From assembly GCF_030690345.1 (NCBI RefSeq), contig NZ_JAUYGV010000006.1, forward strand, positions 992,001 to 1,056,000: a stretch of 64,000 bases of DNA. Direction: 5' to 3'. The DNA is from Rheinheimera sp. (GTDB lineage Bacteria > Pseudomonadota > Gammaproteobacteria > Enterobacterales > Alteromonadaceae). The notes below the pieces were generated by a model. That model made no database searches. It was not told the origin of the DNA and saw only the letters and a list, made by a program, of their open reading frames with translations. The number at the start of each line of letters is the position of its first letter. Position 1 is the stretch's first letter. Of this stretch, positions 27,931 through 36,133 are shown piece by piece. The position numbers were made by a program, and so were the translations under genes.

Positions 27931-29207
27931 AGCTGTTTAAAGCTATGCTCTGCGGCGGCAATAGTTTGCGCCAGGTCATCATCACTGTGCGCCAGCGATA
28001 AAAAGCCGGCTTCATAAGCAGATGGCGCCAGATAAATACCTTGTTGCAGCATCAGGTGGAAGAAGCGTTTAAAGGCGTCGGTGTCACACTGTGTTGCCTG
28101 GGAGAAGTTGGTAACAGTTGCTTCTTTGGTAAAGAAGAAACCAAACATGCCGCCCACCTGATTGGTTGCCAGTGGTACGCCATTTCTATCAGCAACCGCT
28201 TTTAAATTGCTGATCAGAAACGCTGTTTTTTCAGTTAGCGCCTGGTATACACCGGGTTTGCTGATTTCTGTCAATGCGGCTAAACCGGCCGCCATGGCAA
28301 TAGGGTTACCGGATAAGGTACCGGCCTGATACACCGGCCCCAACGGCGCTATATGCTGCATAATCTCGCGTTTGCCACCAAAGGCGCCTACCGGCATGCC
28401 GCCACCGATAATTTTACCTAAAGTCGTTAAATCCGGTTTCACGTTATACACCGCCTGAGCCCCGCCCAGTGCGACACGAAAGCCGGTCATAACTTCATCA
28501 AAAATTAATACTGCACCGTACTGATCACACAGCTGACGTAAGCCTTGTAAAAAGCCCGGAGCCGGTGGAATACAGTTCATATTGCCGGCGACCGGCTCCA
28601 CAATAATACAGGCGATATCGCTGCCGTGCTCTGCAAACAGCTGCGTTAGCTGCGGCAGGTTGTTAAATTCGCTGGTAAGTGTGTATTTGGCAAAATCGGC
28701 CGGTACGCCTGGCGAATTCGGTACGCCCAGGGTTAAAGCGCCTGAGCCGGCTTTTACCAGCAACGAGTCGGCATGGCCGTGATAGCAGCCTTCAAATTTA
28801 ACAATAGTATTACGCCCGGTGTAGCCACGCGCTAAGCGAATAGCACTCATGGTGGCTTCAGTGCCGGAGCTTACCATCCGTACCATTTCCATTGACGGTA
28901 CCAGTTTGCTCACCAATTCGGCCATAGTCACTTCAGCCGGGCAGGGCGCGCCAAAACTTAAACCTTTGGCGGCGGCCTCAATTACCGCATTGCGGATCGC
29001 CGGATGGTTGTGGCCCAACAACATCGGGCCCCAGGAGCCGATATAGTCAATGTAGCGCTTGCCATCAACGTCAAACAGATAAGCGCCGTCGGCACGATCG
29101 ATAAACACCGGAGTACCACCCACGCTTTTAAAAGCGCGCACGGGGGAATTTACACCGCCGGGAATAGTGTGCTGGGCACGTTGGAACAGTTCTGCAGATA
29201 AAGACAT
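27927..29207 (-). CDS. hemL: Glutamate-1-semialdehyde 2,1-aminomutase
   Basis: A 426-residue PLP enzyme of the C5 heme pathway that makes 5-aminolevulinate from glutamate-1-semialdehyde. The N-terminus has [16 protein letters not shown], the PLP region [18 protein letters not shown] and [19 protein letters not shown], the PLP aspartate in FDEVMTGFR, and the Schiff-base lysine in [18 protein letters not shown]. Full length (E. coli 426). It converges with the CadC-like gene with overlapping stops. Confidence 0.98.
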   Translation of the reverse strand: MSLSAELFQRAQHTIPGGVNSPVRAFKSVGGTPVFIDRADGAYLFDVDGKRYIDYIGSWGPMLLGHNHPAIRNAVIEAAAKGLSFGAPCPAEVTMAELVSKLVPSMEMVRMVSSGTEATMSAIRLARGYTGRNTIVKFEGCYHGHADSLLVKAGSGALTLGVPNSPGVPADFAKYTLTSEFNNLPQLTQLFAEHGSDIACIIVEPVAGNMNCIPPAPGFLQGLRQLCDQYGAVLIFDEVMTGFRVALGGAQAVYNVKPDLTTLGKIIGGGMPVGAFGGKREIMQHIAPLGPVYQAGTLSGNPIAMAAGLAALTEISKPGVYQALTEKTAFLISNLKAVADRNGVPLATNQVGGMFGFFFTKEATVTNFSQATQCDTDAFKRFFHLMLQQGIYLAPSAYEAGFLSLAHSDDDLAQTIAAAEHSFKQL

Positions 29208-29250
29208 AAATCAGTTTCCGATAATTAAGAAGAATCAGCCGGCGGCCATG

Positions 29251-30264
29251 TTAACCGCTGTGCTTATTGCTGTACCAGGGCACGGCGCATTCATAGTTGG
29301 TAATAATGTTGTCTACACCCAGGGTTAAGGCAAACAGCGCCATGCGCACCAGAATACCGTTGTCGGCCTGGCGGAAAATGGCCAGGTTTGGGTTAAGGTT
29401 TAAATCGTTATCCAACTCGTTGGCTTCTACCCGTGAGTCACGCGGCAGCGGGTGCATAATCACGGTGTTGGATTTACAGTAGCGGGTATAAATTTCCTGG
29501 TTTAAGCGAAATTTACCGCGATATAAGTTGGCCTCGGCTTTCGACGGGAAACGCTCTTCCTGGATCCGCGTTTGGTAGACAATATCAGCGTTCAGGTTGC
29601 CTTCCAGCACATCAGTAATAGTCACCTGATGACCGGTATTTTCTATGGCGCTGACAATTTCGTCCGGCATCGCCAGTTCTTTAGGCGCAATCAGCGTAAA
29701 GCGCAGGTTCTTATACAGCTTTAACAACTTAGATAATGAATGCACAGTACGGCCGAACTTTAAATCCCCCACCATAGCGATATGCATACCATCAATACTC
29801 TGACCGGAGGAGGCCAGCTCGCGCTCTATGGTAAACAAATCCAGCAGAGCCTGGGTTGGGTGTTCGTTGGCACCGTCACCGCCGTTTAGCACAGGTACAC
29901 GGCTGCCTAAGGCAAATTCGGCTACCGAACCGGCCTGCGGATGGCGCATAGCGATAACATCGCTGTAGCTGCTGATCACGCGGGCGGTATCAAACAGCGA
30001 TTCACCTTTCGATAACGCTGACGATTCCATACCGGTAGTTTCACGCACTTCACCGCCGAGTAAGTTAAACGCGCAGCCGAAACTGACCCGGGTACGGGTG
30101 CTGGGTTCAAAAAACAGGTTACCTAATATAGCGCCTTCCAGCACTTTGGTACGTTTTTGCCGGCTGGCATAAGGCTGCATCTTACGGGCAATATCAAAAA
30201 CATGTTGAATGGTGTCGCGATCAAACTGGCTTACCGAGAGGATGTGTTCGCCTTTAAAGCTCAT
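29251..30264 (-). CDS. pyrB: Aspartate carbamoyltransferase
   Basis: A 337-residue catalytic subunit making N-carbamoyl-L-aspartate in pyrimidine synthesis. The carbamoyl phosphate motif FFEPSTRTRVSF is intact, with GDGANEHPTQALLDL, MVGDLKFGRTVHSL, and HPLPR in the aspartate domain. It is longer than E. coli PyrB (311), and no pyrI gene follows, so allosteric control as in the E. coli PyrBI holoenzyme is unlikely from this locus. It has its own leader with a TATAAT and a palindrome. It lies between hemL and hemJ, where E. coli has hemL next to clcA. Confidence 0.95.
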   Translation of the reverse strand: MSFKGEHILSVSQFDRDTIQHVFDIARKMQPYASRQKRTKVLEGAILGNLFFEPSTRTRVSFGCAFNLLGGEVRETTGMESSALSKGESLFDTARVISSYSDVIAMRHPQAGSVAEFALGSRVPVLNGGDGANEHPTQALLDLFTIERELASSGQSIDGMHIAMVGDLKFGRTVHSLSKLLKLYKNLRFTLIAPKELAMPDEIVSAIENTGHQVTITDVLEGNLNADIVYQTRIQEERFPSKAEANLYRGKFRLNQEIYTRYCKSNTVIMHPLPRDSRVEANELDNDLNLNPNLAIFRQADNGILVRMALFALTLGVDNIITNYECAVPWYSNKHSG

Positions 30265-30293
30265 AATCAGTGCTCTTTTCGCTGAGAATTAAC

Positions 30294-30313
30294 CCGGGCC
30301 GGATCCGGCCCGG
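30294..30313 (-). promoter_or_regulatory. Perfect 20-bp GC-rich palindrome in the pyrB leader
   Basis: Ten bases (CCGGGCCGGA) followed by their exact inverted copy, centred at 30303/30304. It lies between the probable -10 element and the pyrB start. As RNA it would form a strong hairpin, without a following U tract. Confidence 0.7.
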
Positions 30314-30333
30314 AACCGGCAATAAACGGCAGC

Positions 30334-30339
30334 ATTATA
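30334..30339 (-). promoter_or_regulatory. -10 element (TATAAT) of pyrB
   Basis: A perfect TATAAT on the minus strand, 70 nt upstream of the pyrB ATG. The -35 region is weak (CTTTTG-like at about 30360-30355). Confidence 0.5.
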
Positions 30340-30371
30340 CGCGAAAACGGCCGCCAAAAGCGAATGCGGCG

Positions 30372-30803
30372 CTATAGTGGTTTCAGATATGCCAGCAATA
30401 CTACCGCCAATAAAATCAGTACCGGCATTTCATTAAAAATGCGGTAAAAACGTGGGCTGCGCCGGTTACGGTTGTGTTTAAAATCCGCTAACAGTTTAAA
30501 GCAGTACGCATGGTAAACATACAGCAGCAATACCAGCACTAACTTGTAATGTAACCAGCTGCTGGCTTTAAACCAGGCAGCGCCGTAGCTGTAAATCAGC
30601 AATACACCAAACAGCAGCGTTAACACAGCGAAAGGCGTAACGAAGTACAGCAAACGCCGTTCCATCACTTTAAACTCAGCATCGCAGTCTGGGCTTTTAG
30701 TTGATGCATGATAGACAAATAGCCGCGGCAGATAAAAAATGCCGGCAAACCAAGCCACCATAAAAAACACATGTAAGGCTTTGTATACAAGAATGCTTGT
30801 CAT
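30372..30803 (-). CDS. hemJ: HemJ-type protoporphyrinogen IX oxidase
   Basis: A 143-residue membrane protein with four hydrophobic helices, the size of HemJ. The conserved N-terminus is ALHVFFMVAWFAGIFYLPRLFVYH, with the histidine and FAGIFYLPRLFVYH block diagnostic of the family. A central MERRLLYFVTPF and a C-terminal RFYRIFNEMP also match. It oxidises protoporphyrinogen IX to protoporphyrin IX in heme synthesis. The start at 30803 gives an ATGA overlap with clcA; an earlier in-frame ATG at 30848 lies within clcA and is unlikely. Confidence 0.9.
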   Translation of the reverse strand: MTSILVYKALHVFFMVAWFAGIFYLPRLFVYHASTKSPDCDAEFKVMERRLLYFVTPFAVLTLLFGVLLIYSYGAAWFKASSWLHYKLVLVLLLYVYHAYCFKLLADFKHNRNRRSPRFYRIFNEMPVLILLAVVLLAYLKPL

Positions 30804-32506
30804 AATAAGTTGTTCTGCTTTACTAATAAACTGCGTACCTGGTCCCAACGGATAATGCCTATCAGCTGCGCCGGCTCTTCTTCGCGGTAAATATACACCG
30901 CGCCTTCACGCTTATCTTCCAAAATGGCGAATACCTCTGCCATGGTGGCCTGATGGTTCAGTCCCTGCAGCGGTAAATATTGTACCGCACTGGCACCGGT
31001 CATCGATAACTGCACATCGTAACTTGCCAGCACATACTCATTGCCGGTATCGTTGTGACGTTGCACCAACAACTGTTGTGGCGGTTCCAGTTTATCCAGT
31101 GCTTGCAGTACCTGCTGCTCGTCCGGATTATCCAGCAATTGATACTGGTTATCCAGCAATGCCAGCACGCCTACTTTTTGCAATACATCATCGGCGGGGG
31201 ACAGCTTGTACGGCATTTGCAGGAAGTCGAGCTGCAGCAAGAAAATCGACTTATTATTGAAAAACTGTACCCCGGTGATATAAGCCGTGGTGATCACCAG
31301 CATCGCCGGCACGATAATGCCCGGGTTATGCGCCAGCTCCATCACCGCCACTAATGCCGCCAACGGAGCATGCATGGTGGCGGCCATTAAACCGGCCATA
31401 CCCAATACGGCATAGGTGCCGGCTATGCTGTTATCGCCGATAATGGCTGACGGTATAATGGCCAGTAAAGTACCCAGCACTATGCCGATACCAAAGACCG
31501 GGCCTATTACGCCGCCCGGCACACCCAAACCCAAAGCGAATAATGTCAGTAACATCTTACCGATAAAGATCGTCAGCAGCAGGGCGACATCGTTCGGTGC
31601 ATTCACCGCATAAAAGATGGCACCGGTTTCCGCCCCCATCGCATGCGGGATCAAGTAACCTACTGCCGCAGTAACCACACCGGCCAGGCTTAAGCGCAGT
31701 AATAGCGGCCAGTTTTTAAACAGCCTGATTAAGCGCATCATATTTTTGTTAAACACAAAGGCAATGGCGCCAAATACGATACCGCACAGCACCAGATAGG
31801 GCAGGTGCCAACCGCTGATGGCAACGATATTCAGCAGGGCTAACTCTTTATCACTGCCAAATACGCTTTGTGTGACCAAAGCCCCGACCACAGAGGACAG
31901 CATAATAGGAATAAACACATGCACACGGTATTCCCGCAGTACCACTTCCATCACAAAAATAACTGCCGCCAGCGGCGTATTAAATGATGCAGAAATACCG
32001 GCGGCAATACCGCAACCGGCCAGAATACGGATACTGTTGTAGGGCAGTTTAAGGTACTTGCCTAAGGTACTGGCACCATAGGCGCCCAAATGCACAGAGG
32101 GGCCTTCACGGCCAACAGAGAAACCGCTGGCCAACGCCAGAATGCCGCCGAAAAACTGGTTAATAGTATTGCGGGTAGGCATCATGCCGTATTTCAGCTT
32201 AATGCGATGGATCACAAAAGGAATACCCAGCCGGTAATGTTTATAGCCGGTAATCCAGGCTAGCAGGCCGATAAGCACGGCGCCGCCCAATGGTAACATC
32301 CAGCGGATATCGGCACTGACAGTGGAAAAGTCGTCGCTACGAACCAGAAAAATACTTTGGATACCGACAATAGCAAGACGAAACAGAATAATCAAAATGG
32401 CCGCGGCAAGGCCACCCAGCATGCCCAGGATGCATAGCTGCAGTGAGGTTTGTGGCAGCGCCAAACGACGTTGCAAAGACGGAAGCCATTTCTGCCAGCG
32501 CTGCAT
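30800..32506 (-). CDS. clcA: ClC-family chloride channel/transporter with C-terminal CBS region
   Basis: A 568-residue ClC protein. The transport core (about 1-430) has GREGPSVHLGA with the gating glutamate, and GVPGGVIGPVFGIG. The C-terminal 140 residues form a cytosolic CBS-pair-like region (for example MTGASAVQYLPL, LEDKREGAVYIYREE), absent from the short E. coli ClcA. The usual GSGIP selectivity motif reads RLGIP here, so the central Ser is replaced by Leu. The E. coli erpA-clcA-hemL order supports the name, but transport of another anion is possible. It is divergent from erpA and overlaps hemJ by four bases. Confidence 0.88.
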   Translation of the reverse strand: MQRWQKWLPSLQRRLALPQTSLQLCILGMLGGLAAAILIILFRLAIVGIQSIFLVRSDDFSTVSADIRWMLPLGGAVLIGLLAWITGYKHYRLGIPFVIHRIKLKYGMMPTRNTINQFFGGILALASGFSVGREGPSVHLGAYGASTLGKYLKLPYNSIRILAGCGIAAGISASFNTPLAAVIFVMEVVLREYRVHVFIPIMLSSVVGALVTQSVFGSDKELALLNIVAISGWHLPYLVLCGIVFGAIAFVFNKNMMRLIRLFKNWPLLLRLSLAGVVTAAVGYLIPHAMGAETGAIFYAVNAPNDVALLLTIFIGKMLLTLFALGLGVPGGVIGPVFGIGIVLGTLLAIIPSAIIGDNSIAGTYAVLGMAGLMAATMHAPLAALVAVMELAHNPGIIVPAMLVITTAYITGVQFFNNKSIFLLQLDFLQMPYKLSPADDVLQKVGVLALLDNQYQLLDNPDEQQVLQALDKLEPPQQLLVQRHNDTGNEYVLASYDVQLSMTGASAVQYLPLQGLNHQATMAEVFAILEDKREGAVYIYREEEPAQLIGIIRWDQVRSLLVKQNNLL

Positions 32507-32608
32507 AAGCCATAGTACCTGTAATAATTAACTAAGAGTTTAACATAAGTTGCTGACTATTCAGCTTAATTGTAATAAGTCATAACTATTAAGCGTCAAA
32601 GACGGCTA

Positions 32609-32633
32609 ATACTTGAATAAAACAGTCAGGTAT
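32609..32633 (+). promoter_or_regulatory. IscR type 1-like operator over the erpA promoter
   Basis: The 25-bp segment agrees with the published type 1 IscR consensus (ATASYYGACTRWWWYAGTCRRSTAT) at 24 positions; the only mismatch is A for C at the ninth. It overlaps the -35 and abuts the -10 of erpA, the position expected for repression by [2Fe-2S]-IscR. Confidence 0.75.
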
Positions 32634-32641
32634 TAGATAAT
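32613..32641 (+). promoter_or_regulatory. erpA promoter
   Basis: TTGAAT (32613-32618) and GATAAT (32636-32641) are separated by 17 bp, giving a start near 32648 and a leader of about 24 nt. Confidence 0.6.
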
Positions 32642-32671
32642 TTGCGCCTTAGTTAAACCTGCGGAGTTATT

Positions 32672-33013
32672 ATGTCAGAACCAGCTGTACCAATTGAATT
32701 TACTGAAGCCGCAGCAAAAAAAGTGGCGTTACTGGTGAGTGAAGAAGAAAACCCTGAGTTGAAACTGCGGGTTTATATCACCGGTGGCGGTTGTTCCGGT
32801 TTTCAGTATGGCTTCACCTTTGATGAAAAAGTTAATGACGGTGATTTTGTGGTAGAGAAGCAAGGTGTGTCGATGGTAGTAGACCCAATGAGCCTGCAGT
32901 ATCTGATGGGCGGCGTGGTCGATTACACTGAAGGCTTACAGGGTAGTCGCTTTATTGTGCAAAACCCGAATGCCACTACCACTTGTGGCTGCGGTTCATC
33001 ATTTTCTGTTTAA
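32672..33013 (+). CDS. erpA: Iron-sulfur cluster insertion protein ErpA
   Basis: A 113-residue A-type carrier that delivers Fe-S clusters to apoproteins, in E. coli notably to isoprenoid-synthesis enzymes. The three cluster cysteines are C41 ([11 protein letters not shown]), C105 and C107 (TTCGCGSSF). Length and C-terminus match E. coli ErpA (114). GGAG stands 7 nt before the ATG. It is monocistronic and divergent from clcA. Confidence 0.97.
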   Translation: MSEPAVPIEFTEAAAKKVALLVSEEENPELKLRVYITGGGCSGFQYGFTFDEKVNDGDFVVEKQGVSMVVDPMSLQYLMGGVVDYTEGLQGSRFIVQNPNATTTCGCGSSFSV

Positions 33014-33090
33014 ATTCATGTGCTTTTTGTAAATATAAAAATACATGAAAGCCTTTACACCGCTGCGTAAATCCTGCTGCTGTGCTCTGT

Positions 33091-33264
33091 TTAACGCTGA
33101 GTCAGCAGCATAATTCCCCATAAGCTCAGTGCAATTGCCACATTAAAGCCAATGATATAAGCAAAGCCTTTACGGCCTTGTTTCAAACTCCAGCCATGCT
33201 GTTGTAAGTACCAATACCAGGCTCCACACATCACTAAGGGCGCTAAGAACAGTAATTTAATCAT
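33091..33264 (-). CDS. Small two-helix membrane protein
   Basis: A 57-residue reading frame in the 499-bp gap between erpA and the XRE gene. It starts MIKLLFLAPLVMCGAWYWYL and ends LSLWGIMLLTQR. Two hydrophobic segments (about 2-19 and 36-54) are joined by a basic loop (HGWSLKQGRKGF). The minus strand has GAGAG 6-7 nt before the ATG. The amphipathic pattern, good start and use of the whole gap argue for a real gene. Function unknown. It converges with erpA. Confidence 0.65.
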   Translation of the reverse strand: MIKLLFLAPLVMCGAWYWYLQQHGWSLKQGRKGFAYIIGFNVAIALSLWGIMLLTQR

Positions 33265-33512
33265 TTTTCTCTCATCGGTTTGGTCGTCGTCACCGTAGTG
33301 GTACAGCGGACAAATTTTATCGCCGGGCCGGCTACTAAAATCAAGTGTAAAGTCTGATTACAGATTTTAACGCTTGTAGCTGTACGCTCGTCGCATCCTG
33401 TGGTTTAATTAACCGTTTTTTATTGCTTATTGCGCTGGCAATAAGGTTTGGAATTTTTGCAGGAAGTATTTTTACATAATAAAAGCGTAACACGCTGGGA
33501 GAAGAAAAAAAC
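33265..33512. other. Intergenic region upstream of the XRE gene
   Basis: 248 bp without a recognisable gene. It contains an 8-bp inverted repeat (CTTATTGC 33426-33433 and GCAATAAG 33438-33445, 4-nt loop) about 70 nt before the XRE start, a possible autoregulatory operator or leader hairpin. The rest is A+T-rich, with promoters for both divergent small genes expected here. Confidence 0.5.
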
Positions 33513-33755
33513 ATGAAAGGTACAAAAAGCGTTATTTCTGATGAAAATAAGCGTCTGTGTGTCTGGCTGAAGCGTCAGCGCCAGGAAAAAGGGCATACCA
33601 TGCGAAGTCTGTCAGAAATTTTAGGGACACCGCATTCATTTATCGGCAAAGTTGAAAACCAGGAGCGCCGGTTGGACGTGATTGAATACGTTCGCTATTG
33701 CCAGGCTCTGGATGTTGACCCCACGGAAGGGTTAAAGCAGGTTTTGTCAGCCTGA
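33513..33755 (+). CDS. Small XRE-family helix-turn-helix regulator
   Basis: An 80-residue single-domain DNA-binding protein. The helix-turn-helix lies at about residues 29-50: MRSLSEILGTPHSFIGKVENQERR, with the usual S-F-I-x-K-x-E pattern of lambda Cro-like domains. The following VIEYVRYCQALDVDP is the standard fifth-helix region. No second domain and no toxin or phage genes adjoin it, so it is not obviously an antitoxin or prophage repressor. It ends in a strong bidirectional terminator. Confidence 0.85.
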   Translation: MKGTKSVISDENKRLCVWLKRQRQEKGHTMRSLSEILGTPHSFIGKVENQERRLDVIEYVRYCQALDVDPTEGLKQVLSA

Positions 33756-33761
33756 CTGATA

Positions 33762-33791
33762 ACAAAACGCCGCTAATCAGCGGCGTTTTGT
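33762..33791. terminator. Bidirectional terminator between XRE gene and ampG
   Basis: A 13-bp perfect stem (ACAAAACGCCGCT with AGCGGCGTTTTGT) and a 4-nt loop, with T-rich tails on both sides. The ampG stop codon is inside the stem. Confidence 0.9.
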
Positions 33792-35107
33792 TTTATCGGC
33801 TTGTACTTTGCCAGCGCTATTATCAGCAGCAGTGCCGGCAGCCCCAGTAGAGCTGTCATAACAAAAAACGGCCCGTAGCCCATTTGCTCTACCCAATGGC
33901 CGGAAAAGCCCCCGGTAAACTTAGGCAGCAACAACATCAATGAGCTGAACATGGCGTACTGCGTTGCGGTAAAAGCCAGATTAACTAAGGAAGACAAATA
34001 AGCAATAAAGGCGCTGGTAGCGATACCGGCACTGAGGTTATCGGCAGAAATAATTAAGGTTAACCAAGCAAGGTCATAGCCAATCTGACTTAACGCGGCA
34101 AACAGCAGGTTTGTTATTGCGCTGAGTAAAGCACCGATAAACAAAATCCGTACTGTGCCAAAGCGGTTAATTAACACACCACCCAGGGCCGCGCCTATCA
34201 GCGTCATTATCACGCCATAAATTTTTGATACACTCGCCACTTCTTCCTTGCTATAACCCATATCAACGTAAAAGGCGTTGGCCATGACGCCCATTACGAT
34301 ATCGGTAAGACGATAACAAGCGATCAACGCCAGAATAAGCAAAGCATGCCATTTATACCGGCTGAAAAAATCGATAAAAGGCGCTACTACTGCCTGGCGT
34401 AACCAGGCGGCAAAGCGTTGCAATACAGAGCCCTGTGTTGCGTAGTGTTGCTGCAAATTACTCAACGGCTCCTTGCTGAGTAAGGTTGTTAGTATGCCTG
34501 GTAACATACACAGTGCCATGACCAGATACGCCCGCTGCCAGCCGGTCAAATCATAGCCTTCAGCGCCGGAAAACAGCGCAGCTAACCAGAGTGTACCGGC
34601 AGAGGCCAATATCATCGCCAGGCGATAACCGGTTAAATAGGCGGCAGCCAATACTGCCTGCAGATGCTCTGGTGCGCTTTCAATACGAAAGGCATCAACA
34701 TTAATATCCTGGGTGGCTGATGCAAAGGCCAGCAGTACCGCAAAAGCGGCCATCAGCGCCAGCTCCTGCTGTGGGTCCATGCCGGCCATACACAGCACTG
34801 CCAGCATAACCGCCAGTTGTGATACCAGTAACCAACTGCGGCGCCGGCCCAGCTTGTGATGTAAAAAAGGGATTTGCAGATGATCCGCCAATGGCGACCA
34901 CAACCATTTTATCGCATACGCCAGCGCGACCCAGCTAAAATAGCCGATGTCAGCGCGCGACACGCCGGCTTCGCGCAACCAGAACGACAACACACCAAAT
35001 ACCAGCATAAGTGGCAATCCGCTGGAAAAACCGAGCACAAAAATAGCTAACACCCGGCGTTGGCAGTAAATGTTCAGGCTTTTCAGCCAGGCAAGGTAAT
35101 GAGGCAA
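33773..35107 (-). CDS. ampG: MFS transporter AmpG, muropeptide permease
   Basis: A 444-residue protein with at least 12 hydrophobic helices. AmpG carries anhydro-muropeptides from periplasm to cytoplasm for cell-wall recycling. Typical blocks are FSSGLPLMLVFGVLSFWLREAGV near the N-terminus, ATQDINVDAFRIE, and LINRFGTVRILFIGA. The E. coli bolA-yajG-ampG neighbourhood is retained, with yajG and bolA found within 5 kb. Muropeptide transport is inferred from the family. Confidence 0.9.
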   Translation of the reverse strand: MPHYLAWLKSLNIYCQRRVLAIFVLGFSSGLPLMLVFGVLSFWLREAGVSRADIGYFSWVALAYAIKWLWSPLADHLQIPFLHHKLGRRRSWLLVSQLAVMLAVLCMAGMDPQQELALMAAFAVLLAFASATQDINVDAFRIESAPEHLQAVLAAAYLTGYRLAMILASAGTLWLAALFSGAEGYDLTGWQRAYLVMALCMLPGILTTLLSKEPLSNLQQHYATQGSVLQRFAAWLRQAVVAPFIDFFSRYKWHALLILALIACYRLTDIVMGVMANAFYVDMGYSKEEVASVSKIYGVIMTLIGAALGGVLINRFGTVRILFIGALLSAITNLLFAALSQIGYDLAWLTLIISADNLSAGIATSAFIAYLSSLVNLAFTATQYAMFSSLMLLLPKFTGGFSGHWVEQMGYGPFFVMTALLGLPALLLIIALAKYKPIKQNAAD

Positions 35108-35171
35108 AACGACACCCGAAAACAGCGGTAAGTTGCTGTAGCTTACCTGTCAGTGGGTTTGGGTCAAGTGT

Positions 35172-35492
35172 TTATGGCCGCACGCCAACACAGTTCGGTG
35201 GCGCTACGCCGTGGCCTTTAAGGTAACAGATGCAATCCTGGATATTTCTGCGTAACAGCTTGTCTTCGCGTAAGGTGCAGTCCGGCCAAAACTCCAGTTG
35301 ATGAATTAAATGCCAGAACACGCGTTCGCGGGGGCTGTAGGGTAGTTGCAGTCCGCTGCTCAGCTGTGCCCACTCTTCCAGAGTGTCCCAGACAAACAGA
35401 TGCAGCTCACTGTGTGGTAAGCGGCCACGGAAATAACGGGAGATATAAAAAACCAACTGCTGTGATTTTTGTTCGATAAATGTGTCTGCCAT
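35172..35492 (-). CDS. Hypothetical protein between ampG and ppi
   Basis: A 106-residue soluble protein from ATG 35492 (an in-frame start at 35510 would add six residues). It is rich in aromatic residues and histidine (HSELHLFVWDTLEEW, RERVFWHLIHQLEFWPD) and ends with two Cys in DCICYLKGHG plus one in PNCVGV. No signal peptide or membrane segment. I do not recognise a family. The position between two recycling or envelope genes gives no clear hint. Confidence 0.7.
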   Translation of the reverse strand: MADTFIEQKSQQLVFYISRYFRGRLPHSELHLFVWDTLEEWAQLSSGLQLPYSPRERVFWHLIHQLEFWPDCTLREDKLLRRNIQDCICYLKGHGVAPPNCVGVRP

Positions 35493-35547
35493 AACCTGAC
35501 TTAACAGCACCTTTGAGTTAACACTGTTAAGCCAAGTATAGCGGGTT

Positions 35548-36132
35548 TTACTGCTCTGGCAGCAGCAGTACGGTTTTTATCAGCACTTGTTCTACCGGCA
35601 CATTAGGCCAGCCTAATTCAACCGAAGTATCTGTTTGAATTGCGCGAATTTTTTCAATAACCTCTTCGCCGGCGCTAATATGGCCAAATACGGTATAACC
35701 CCAACGCCGGCCCGGATCCAGGCTGGGGTTATCCTGCAGATTAAAATAAAACTGGCTGGTGGCACTATGCGGGTCGTTTAAGCGTGCCATGGCAATAGTG
35801 CCAAACTGGTTTTTTAAGCCGTTACCTGATTCATTAAACACCGGTTTTAACTCTTCAATCGGTTTATAGCCGGCATCATAGCCGCCACCTTGCAGCACAA
35901 ATTCCGGTTCCAGCCGGTGAAACACGGTATTGTTATAGCGCTTATGTTTTACGTAGCTAAGAAAGTTATTCACGCTAAGCGGAGCACGGCTGCGGTCCAA
36001 CTCTACCTCAATGTCGCCATGCGAGGTTACAATCCGTACTTTAGGAAACAGATTGTTTGGTTGTAAAAATTGCCCGGCATGCGCCGCAGCAACATTCAGC
36101 AGTAAGATTAATCCGTACAGATAATAGCGCAT
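35548..36132 (-). CDS. Periplasmic cyclophilin-type peptidyl-prolyl isomerase
   Basis: A 194-residue protein with a signal peptide (about residues 1-19, cleavage after AHA). The cyclophilin core shows VFHRLEPEFVLQGGGYD, IAMARLNDPHSATSQFYFN and WGYTVFGHI. The catalytic Arg is in FHR. It should catalyse prolyl cis-trans isomerisation in the periplasm, like PpiA. It follows yajG by one base, so the two are co-transcribed. Confidence 0.9.
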   Translation of the reverse strand: MRYYLYGLILLLNVAAAHAGQFLQPNNLFPKVRIVTSHGDIEVELDRSRAPLSVNNFLSYVKHKRYNNTVFHRLEPEFVLQGGGYDAGYKPIEELKPVFNESGNGLKNQFGTIAMARLNDPHSATSQFYFNLQDNPSLDPGRRWGYTVFGHISAGEEVIEKIRAIQTDTSVELGWPNVPVEQVLIKTVLLLPEQ

Positions 36133-36133
36133 C

